A DNA stretch of 18,607 nt. Source: Pseudomonadota bacterium (lineage in GTDB: Bacteria > Pseudomonadota > Alphaproteobacteria > Rhizobiales > Rhizobiaceae). Position numbers and translations under genes: made by a program. Shown one piece after another: positions 13,491 to 18,607 of this stretch. The stretch is from the NCBI GenBank assembly GCA_023416545.1, contig JAEZHO010000095.1, positions 1 to 18,607 on the forward strand, written 5' to 3'. Below the pieces are notes generated by a model that saw only the letters and a list, made by a program, of their open reading frames with translations, was not told where the DNA came from and searched no databases. The number at the start of each line of letters is the position of its first letter. Within the stretch, counting starts at the first letter, position 1.

Positions 13491-15338
13491 ATGTGTCACG
13501 CGAAGACCCCCATGGACAGAATCGGCGAAGCGGCCGAGCCCGTGCTCTCGGTCCGGGATCTCACCACGTCCTTCAAGGTCGAGGACCGCTGGCAGACCGT
13601 CGTCAACAAGATCTCGTTCGATGTCGGCGCAAGGGAGACGGTCGCCATCGTCGGGGAGTCTGGGTCGGGCAAGAGCGTCACCTCGCTGTCGATCATGCGC
13701 CTCCTGCCGAAGCTTTCGAGCCGCATCGAGGGCAGCGTCAGGCTTGCCGGCCGCGAACTGCTGACGCTGCCCGACGAGCAGATGCGGCAGGTGCGCGGCA
13801 ACGAGATATCGATGATCTTCCAGGAGCCGATGACCTCCCTCAACCCGATCTTCCCGATCGGAAAGCAGATTGCGGAGGCCCTGACGGTCCACACGGACAT
13901 CAGCCGTGCCGAGGCGAAGGCCGAGGTCGTGCGGCTTCTCGAAAAGGTACGGATCCCGAATGCCAGGAGCCGCTACGACGAGTTTCCGCACCAGTTTTCC
14001 GGAGGCATGCGCCAGCGGGTGATGATCGCCATGGCATTGGCGTCGAAGCCGAAGCTGCTGATCGCCGACGAGCCGACGACGGCGCTGGACGTGACGATCC
14101 AGGGCCAGATTCTCGACCTCATCAAGACGCTGCAGGACGAGGAGGGGATGTCGGTTCTCTTCATCACCCACGACATGGGCGTCGTCGCCGAAGTGGCGGA
14201 CCGGACCATGGTGATGTTCCGCGGGGAGGTGGTCGAGGCCGGGGCGACCGAGGACATATTCCACCACGGCCGTCATCCCTATACGCGGGCCCTGTTGTCT
14301 GCCGTCCCGCGGCTCGGTTCCATGGCCGAGCGTACCCTGCCGCAGCGGTTTTCCCTCATCGACGTGAGAACCGGGGAACAGCAGATCCAGCTCGACGTCA
14401 CCGATACCGTTTCCCGTCGCAAGACGCCGATCCTCCAGGTGCGCGACCTCACCACGCGCTTCGACATCCATTCGGGACTTTTCGGGCGCAAGACCGGTGC
14501 CGTACACGCGGTCGAGAAGGTGTCGTTCGACCTCTTCGAGGGCGAGACGCTGTCCCTGGTGGGCGAATCCGGCTGCGGCAAGTCGACGACGGGCAGGTCC
14601 ATCACCCGACTGATCACGCCGACGAGCGGCGAGATCATGATCGACGGCTTCAACGTGATGAGCCTCGACAAGCCGTCGCTGCGGGCCATGCGGCGGTCGA
14701 TCCAGATGATCTTCCAGGACCCGTTCGCGAGCCTCAATCCGCGCATGAGCATAGGCTCGGCGGTCATGGAGCCGTTTCTGGAACATGGGCTGGGCCCGAA
14801 GCAGCAGGCACGCGATAAAGCGGCGGATCTCCTGGAAAAGGTCGGTCTTTCGGCCGACATGATGCGGCGCTTCCCGCACGAGTTCTCCGGCGGGCAGAGA
14901 CAGCGCATCGCGATCGCGAGGGCGCTGATGCTCGATCCGAAAGTCATCGTCGCGGACGAGGCGGTGTCGGCGCTCGACGTGTCGATCAAGGCGCAGGTCT
15001 GCAACCTGCTTCTCGATCTGCAGCAAAGCCTGAAGCTCGCCTACCTCTTCATCAGCCATGACATGGCCGTCGTGGAACGGGTCAGCCACCGGGTTGCGGT
15101 CATGTATCTCGGCGAGATCGTCGAGATCGGCCCCCGGGCCGCCGTGTTCGAGAACCCTCAGCATCCCTATACCCGCAAGCTGATGGCGGCGGTGCCGATT
15201 CCCGATCCCTCGCGACGCGGGATCAAGCGCGACATGCCGACCGACGAGATCAAGAGCCCCATCCGTCCGGTGGATTTCGTGCCCCCGCCCCGCCACTACC
15301 GAGAAGTTTCGCAAGGCCACCTCGTTCAGGTCTCCTGA
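13491..15338 (+). CDS. Fused double ATP-binding subunit of a peptide-type ABC importer (DppD-DppF/GsiA/YejF-like)
   Basis: A 615-residue protein with two complete nucleotide-binding domains. Domain 1 (about 17-275): Walker A 'GESGSGKS' (55-62), signature 'FSGGMRQR' (169-176), Walker B 'LLIADEPTTALD' (189-200), switch His in 'ITHD'. Domain 2 (about 314-580): Walker A 'GESGCGKS' (358-365), signature 'FSGGQRQR' (465-472), Walker B 'VIVADEAVSALD' (485-496), where the usual Pro after DE is Ala, and 'ISHD'. Each domain ends in the oligopeptide-ABC C-terminal segment ('HPYTRALLSAVP', 'HPYTRKLMAAVP'). Start ATG 13491 follows AGGGAG; ATG 13512 is an alternative. It should power the permeases encoded on the other strand at 8188-10114, the only permease pair in this block. 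Confidence 0.95.
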   Translation: MCHAKTPMDRIGEAAEPVLSVRDLTTSFKVEDRWQTVVNKISFDVGARETVAIVGESGSGKSVTSLSIMRLLPKLSSRIEGSVRLAGRELLTLPDEQMRQVRGNEISMIFQEPMTSLNPIFPIGKQIAEALTVHTDISRAEAKAEVVRLLEKVRIPNARSRYDEFPHQFSGGMRQRVMIAMALASKPKLLIADEPTTALDVTIQGQILDLIKTLQDEEGMSVLFITHDMGVVAEVADRTMVMFRGEVVEAGATEDIFHHGRHPYTRALLSAVPRLGSMAERTLPQRFSLIDVRTGEQQIQLDVTDTVSRRKTPILQVRDLTTRFDIHSGLFGRKTGAVHAVEKVSFDLFEGETLSLVGESGCGKSTTGRSITRLITPTSGEIMIDGFNVMSLDKPSLRAMRRSIQMIFQDPFASLNPRMSIGSAVMEPFLEHGLGPKQQARDKAADLLEKVGLSADMMRRFPHEFSGGQRQRIAIARALMLDPKVIVADEAVSALDVSIKAQVCNLLLDLQQSLKLAYLFISHDMAVVERVSHRVAVMYLGEIVEIGPRAAVFENPQHPYTRKLMAAVPIPDPSRRGIKRDMPTDEIKSPIRPVDFVPPPRHYREVSQGHLVQVS

Positions 15339-15352
15339 TCGTCCTGCCGTCC

Positions 15353-15377
15353 TTGCCGTTTGACGGAGGATCGGCAA
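15353..15377. promoter_or_regulatory. Inverted repeat between ATPase and SorC regulator genes
   Basis: TTGCCG (15353-15358) and CGGCAA (15372-15377) are inverted around 13 bases that contain a small CGT-TTG-ACG stem. It lies 38 bases before the SorC GTG. It may be an autoregulatory operator, since the TTGCC half resembles the TTGCCC half of the palindrome before smoE, or a weak terminator of the upstream unit. Confidence 0.35.
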
Positions 15378-15414
15378 ACATGGGGCCAGGAATTGCGCCG
15401 GGAGGGGTTGGCTA

Positions 15415-16365
15415 GTGGCGAGACGGTCCGATGTGCACGGGAGGCTGGATGACGCGGCGAGGGCGGGTTGGCTCTACTACGTCGCGGGCCGCACCCAGGA
15501 CGAAATCGCGGCAGCCATGGGGATTTCCCGGCAGTCGGCGCAGCGGCTCGTCTCGCTCGCCGTGGCAGAACGCCTGATCAAGGTCCGCCTCGACCATCCG
15601 ATCGCCGCCTGCCTGGAGCGGGGCGAGGCGCTCAAGCGCAAGTTCGGCCTTCGTCAGGTGGAGGTCGTCCCGAGCGATCCCATGGGCGCCTCCAGCACTG
15701 TCGGCATTGCCGAGGCCGGCGCCGCGGAGATCGAGCGCTGGCTGAAGCGGCAGGAGCCGATCATCCTGGCGATCGGAACGGGCCGCACGCTGAAGGCTGC
15801 CGTCGACCAGTTGCCGCCGATGGAATGCCCCCAGCATCGCATCGTGTCGCTGACGGGAAATATCGGGCCCGACGGTTCGGCGGCCTATTACAACGTCATC
15901 TTCTCCATGGCCGACGCCATCAAGTCGCGGCATTTTCCCATGCCGCTGCCGGTTCTCTGCTCCTCGCCGGAAGAGCGCGAGACGCTTCATGAACAGGCAC
16001 TGGTGCGATCGACGCTGGCGCTCGGCGCGCAGGCGGACGTAACCTTCGTCGGCATCGGCGAACTCGGGCCGGACGGCCCGCTCTGCGTCGACGGCTTCCT
16101 GGGGCGCGACGAGATGGAAAGCCTGGTGTCCGGGGGTGCCGCGGGGGAAATCTGCGGCTGGATGTTCGATCACGAGGGACGCCTCCTGTCCGATTCGATC
16201 AACCGTCGGGTCGCCAGCGTGCCGATCCCGGCGATCGACACCTGTTGCGTCATCGGCCTTGCGCAGGGACCCCGCAAGCTCGTGGCACTGAGGGCAGCCC
16301 TGAAGGGGCAGTTGATCAACGGATTGATCACCGACGAGAATACCGCGGAGCAATTGCTCGCGTAG
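15415..16365 (+). CDS. SorC/DeoR-type sugar-binding transcriptional regulator
   Basis: A 316-residue regulator of the SorC family. The N-terminal helix-turn-helix (about 14-50) reads 'AARAGWLYYVAGRTQDEIAAAMGISRQSAQRLVSLAV'. The rest (about 58-316) is the sugar-binding domain related to sugar-phosphate isomerases, with 'ILAIGTGRTLKAAVDQLP', 'SLTGNIGPDGSAAYYNVIFSMAD', 'VTFVGIGELG' and 'GEICGWMFDHEGRLL'. GTG 15415 is chosen because GGAGGGG (15401-15407) lies at good spacing and no ATG fits. It precedes smoE by 142 bases on the same strand, and related regulators control sorbitol/mannitol genes (SmoC of Rhodobacter), so it most likely answers to a polyol or its phosphate. Confidence 0.92.
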   Translation: MARRSDVHGRLDDAARAGWLYYVAGRTQDEIAAAMGISRQSAQRLVSLAVAERLIKVRLDHPIAACLERGEALKRKFGLRQVEVVPSDPMGASSTVGIAEAGAAEIERWLKRQEPIILAIGTGRTLKAAVDQLPPMECPQHRIVSLTGNIGPDGSAAYYNVIFSMADAIKSRHFPMPLPVLCSSPEERETLHEQALVRSTLALGAQADVTFVGIGELGPDGPLCVDGFLGRDEMESLVSGGAAGEICGWMFDHEGRLLSDSINRRVASVPIPAIDTCCVIGLAQGPRKLVALRAALKGQLINGLITDENTAEQLLA

Positions 16366-16432
16366 TGGGTATAAATATCGAAATAGTTTCAACCGCTTGC
16401 GATATGCGCTGCGGCGCAGCACGGATTCTGAA

Positions 16433-16461
16433 TTGACTTCGCCGCTCCATGAATGAGTAAT
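16433..16461 (+). promoter_or_regulatory. Sigma-70-type promoter of the smo operon
   Basis: TTGACT (16433-16438), a 17-base spacer and AGTAAT (16456-16461) match the housekeeping consensus at 5 and 4 of 6 positions. Transcription would begin near 16468, in the middle of the palindrome at 16461-16474. Confidence 0.55.
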
Positions 16462-16474
16462 TGCCCATGGGCAA
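16461..16474. promoter_or_regulatory. 14-bp perfect palindrome, operator candidate of the smo operon
   Basis: TTGCCCATGGGCAA is a perfect palindrome that overlaps the end of the -10 element and the predicted transcription start, 34 bases before the smoE ATG. The position suits repression by the SorC regulator encoded just upstream. Binding is inferred. Confidence 0.55.
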
Positions 16475-16507
16475 AGCGAATGCTCGTTCAATCTTCGGGA
16501 GGAAGAT

Positions 16508-17821
16508 ATGACTTTGAAGACGATTCTGCTGGGCGCGTGCTCGGCGCTGGCTCTTGCCGGTACGGCATCGGCCGAAACCATCACCATCGCAACCGTCAAC
16601 AACGGCGACATGATCCGCATGCAGGGATTGACGGAGGAGTTCACCTCGAAGAACCCCGACATCCAGATCGAATGGGTCACCCTGGAAGAGAACGTCCTGC
16701 GCGAGCGCGTGACGACGGACATCGCGACCTCCGGCGGCCAGTACGACATCATGACGATCGGCAATTACGAGGTTCCGATCTGGGCGAAGCAGGGCTGGCT
16801 GACCGAGCTTTCGGGGCTGGGCGACAGCTATGACGTCGATGACCTGCTGCCGGCGATCCGCGGCGGCCTGACGGTCGAGGACAAGCTCTACGCGGCGCCG
16901 TTCTACGGCGAGTCGGCCATGATCATGTACCGCACGGACCTGTTCGAGAAGGCCGGGCTCGAAATGCCTGACAATCCGACCTGGGAGTTCATCGGCGAGG
17001 CGGCCCGCAAGATCACCGATCGCGACACGGACATCAACGGCATCTGCCTTCGCGGCAAGGCCGGCTGGGGCGAGAACATGGCCTTCGTCACGGCGCTGAC
17101 CAACTCGTTCGGCGGTCGCTGGTTCGACGAAAACTGGCAGCCGCAGTTCGACCAGCCCGAGTGGAAGGAAGCGCTGCAGTTCTACATCGACCTGATGAAG
17201 GATGCCGGCCCGTCCGGTGCGTCTTCGAACGGCTTCAACGAGAACCTGACGCTCTTCCAGCAGGGCAAGTGCGGCATGTGGATCGACGCGACCGTGGCTG
17301 CGTCGTTCGTGTCCAACCCGAAGGATTCCACCGTCGCCGACAAGATCGGCTATGCGATCTTCCCCTCCAAGGACGGCGTGAACAACCACGGCAACTGGCT
17401 GTGGTCCTGGAACCTCGCCATCCCGGCAAGCTCGCAGAAGGTGGACGCCGCCAAGAAGTTCATCGCCTGGGCAACCAGCAAGGACTACACCGACCTCGTC
17501 GCTTCCAACGAAGGCTGGGCGAACGTTCCTCCGGGAACCCGTACCTCCCTCTATGAAAACGAGGAGTACAAGAAGGCGGCTCCGTTCGCCGAGCCGACAC
17601 TTGCGGCGATGCAGGCCGCCGACATCACCAAGCCGACCGTCCAGCCGGTGCCCTATACCGGCGGCCAGTTCGTCGCGATCCCGGAATTCCAGGCGATCGG
17701 AACGAATGTGGGACAGCTGTTCTCGGCTGTCGTGGCCGGGCAGTCGTCGGTCGACGACGCGCTCGCCCAGGCCCAGTCGGCGACCGTGCGCGAGATGACC
17801 CGCGCGGGCTACATCAAGTAA
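16508..17821 (+). CDS. smoE: Sorbitol/mannitol ABC transporter solute-binding protein SmoE
   Basis: A 437-residue periplasmic binding protein (SBP_bac_1). Signal peptide about 1-22 ('TILLGACSALALAGTASA', cut before ETITIATV). The mature protein has 'WVTLEENVLRERVTTDIAT', 'YDIMTIGNYEVPIWAKQGWL', 'LYAAPFYGESAMIMYRTDLF', 'RGKAGWGENMAFVTALTNSF' and 'FQQGKCGMWIDATVAASFV', a pattern I recognise from the rhizobial polyol-binding protein SmoE. It captures sorbitol, mannitol or related polyols for import. ATG 16508 follows GGAGG (16498-16502) at 5 bases. A GC-rich hairpin separates it from smoF. Substrate is inferred from resemblance and from the SorC regulator. Confidence 0.92.
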   Translation: MTLKTILLGACSALALAGTASAETITIATVNNGDMIRMQGLTEEFTSKNPDIQIEWVTLEENVLRERVTTDIATSGGQYDIMTIGNYEVPIWAKQGWLTELSGLGDSYDVDDLLPAIRGGLTVEDKLYAAPFYGESAMIMYRTDLFEKAGLEMPDNPTWEFIGEAARKITDRDTDINGICLRGKAGWGENMAFVTALTNSFGGRWFDENWQPQFDQPEWKEALQFYIDLMKDAGPSGASSNGFNENLTLFQQGKCGMWIDATVAASFVSNPKDSTVADKIGYAIFPSKDGVNNHGNWLWSWNLAIPASSQKVDAAKKFIAWATSKDYTDLVASNEGWANVPPGTRTSLYENEEYKKAAPFAEPTLAAMQAADITKPTVQPVPYTGGQFVAIPEFQAIGTNVGQLFSAVVAGQSSVDDALAQAQSATVREMTRAGYIK

Positions 17822-17838
17822 GACCTCCCGAGCACCTT

Positions 17839-17863
17839 GCCGCCCGGTCACGGGCCGGGCGGC
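17839..17863 (+). repeat. Intercistronic hairpin between smoE and smoF
   Basis: GCCGCCCGG (17839-17847) and CCGGGCGGC (17855-17863) form a perfect 9-bp stem with a 7-base loop, 17 bases after the smoE stop, followed by CCTTTCC. It is likely a partial terminator or RNA-stabilising stem that keeps binding-protein levels above permease levels. Confidence 0.6.
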
Positions 17864-17953
17864 CCTTTCCATTTCCACCTCGGACCAGCAGGGTACGGGC
17901 GCGACGGGGGCGTTCCGCCGCAAGTCGCGCGGAATTTTGAGGAGGGCTTCGCC

Positions 17954-18607
17954 ATGGCAACGCAGAATACCAAGGGGCTGGCTCGCCTGATGATGGCGCC
18001 GTCCGTCATCCTTCTCCTGGTGTGGATGATCGTGCCCCTGTCGATGACGCTGTGGTTCTCGTTCCAGAACTACAACCTCCTCAATCCGGCCAATGTCAGC
18101 TTCGCCGGCCTGTTCAACTACCAGTATTTCTATTCGGACCCGGCCTTCTTCCAGTCCATCTGGAACACGCTGGTCATCGTCGGTGGCGTGTTGCTGATCA
18201 CCGTGATCGGGGGAACGCTGATCGCGCTTCTTCTCGACCAGCCGATCTTCGGACAGGGGATCGTCCGCATCCTGGTGATCTCGCCCTTCTTCGTGATGCC
18301 GCCGGTCGCCGCCCTCGTCTGGAAGAACATGATCCTTCATCCGGGCTACGGCGTCTCGGCCGATCTGGCTCGCTTCTTCGGTCTGCAGCCGGTGGACTGG
18401 TTCGCGCAGTATCCGCTGTTTTCCATCATCATGATCGTCGCCTGGCAGTGGCTGCCCTTTGCAACCCTGATCCTGCTGACCTCGCTGCAATCGCTCGACA
18501 GCGAGCAGAAGGAGGCGGCCGAGATGGACGGGGCCGGAGCGCTATCCCGGTTCTGGCACCTGACGCTGCCGCACATGTCGCGTGCGATCACCGTGGTCGT
18601 CCTGATC
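17954..18607 (+). CDS. smoF: Sorbitol/mannitol ABC transporter permease SmoF, 5' part
   Basis: The first 218 codons of a sugar ABC permease (MalF/UgpA type, BPD_transp_1); the gene runs off the right edge. It starts 'MATQNTKGLARLMMAPSVILLLVWMIVPLSMTLWFSFQNYNLL', the first membrane helix and periplasmic start typical of the family, then 'FAGLFNYQYFYSDPAFFQSIWNTLVIVGG'. Further helices follow, and the EAA loop 'EQKEAAEMDGAGALSRFWHLTLPHMSRAI' is near the end of the visible part. ATG 17954 follows GAGGAGGG (17939-17946). It directly follows smoE, as in the rhizobial smo operon, so smoG and smoK probably lie beyond the window. Confidence 0.9.
   Translation, partial: MATQNTKGLARLMMAPSVILLLVWMIVPLSMTLWFSFQNYNLLNPANVSFAGLFNYQYFYSDPAFFQSIWNTLVIVGGVLLITVIGGTLIALLLDQPIFGQGIVRILVISPFFVMPPVAALVWKNMILHPGYGVSADLARFFGLQPVDWFAQYPLFSIIMIVAWQWLPFATLILLTSLQSLDSEQKEAAEMDGAGALSRFWHLTLPHMSRAITVVVLI

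Noticed and set aside
13422..15377. A 651-codon open frame on the minus strand opposite the fused ATPase.
   Set aside because: Antisense shadow; the plus-strand product has two full sets of ATPase motifs, the minus-strand one has none.
16328..18490. A 720-codon open frame on the minus strand opposite smoE and smoF.
   Set aside because: It lies antisense to clearly recognised genes, its translation is rich in Arg, His, Asp and Gly without family motifs, and such long antisense frames are common in GC-rich DNA.

Overview
The window is GC-rich DNA from an alphaproteobacterium, most likely a member of the Rhizobiaceae (Sinorhizobium/Ensifer/Rhizobium/Shinella type). The placement rests on a complete EcfG-NepR-PhyR general stress response (GSR) locus, a system known only from Alphaproteobacteria, an HWE/HisKA_2-type kinase, and a SorC regulator next to a sorbitol/mannitol (smo) ABC transporter that closely resembles the rhizobial one. 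No phage, insertion sequence, CRISPR array, rRNA or tRNA was seen.

Layout. (1) 1-2628, plus: end of a peptide/nickel-type ABC operon (solute-binding protein cut by the left edge, then two permeases with overlapping stops and starts). (2) 2629-3683, plus: a GSR-type promoter, then a small DUF883/ElaB-like membrane-anchored protein and a holin-superfamily-III-like membrane protein. (3) 3676-4927: a Crp/Fnr regulator (minus) and a small receiver-domain protein (plus) whose best start is a rare ATT codon. (4) 4924-7946: the GSR core, nepR-ecfG (minus) divergent from phyR (plus), then a cytoplasmic sensor kinase. (5) about 8006-8150, minus: a previously unnamed small RNA candidate with its own perfect EcfG promoter, two C-rich hairpin loops and a strong intrinsic terminator. 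(6) 8188-15338: a second peptide-type ABC system split into two divergent units, binding protein plus two permeases on minus, M20 amidohydrolase plus fused double ATPase on plus, with a 22-bp dyad operator candidate between them. (7) 15415-18607, plus: SorC regulator, smoE, and smoF cut by the right edge, with a promoter and a 14-bp palindromic operator candidate in front of smoE.

How it fits together. From family knowledge, PhyR phosphorylated by the kinase binds the anti-sigma factor NepR and frees EcfG. EcfG then reads promoters of the form GGAAC-N16-C(G/A)TT. I find five promoters of exactly this form, all between 2.6 and 8.15 kb: in front of the DUF883 gene, nepR-ecfG, phyR, the kinase and the small RNA. 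They outline one autoregulated stress island with effector genes and an RNA output. The ABC systems on either side carry no such sites and look like nutrient-uptake genes under local control.

The most interesting candidate is the small RNA at 8006-8118 (minus). It is analogous in design to the sigma-T-dependent C-rich-loop RNA GsrN of Caulobacter, but I identified it here only from promoter, folding and terminator signals.
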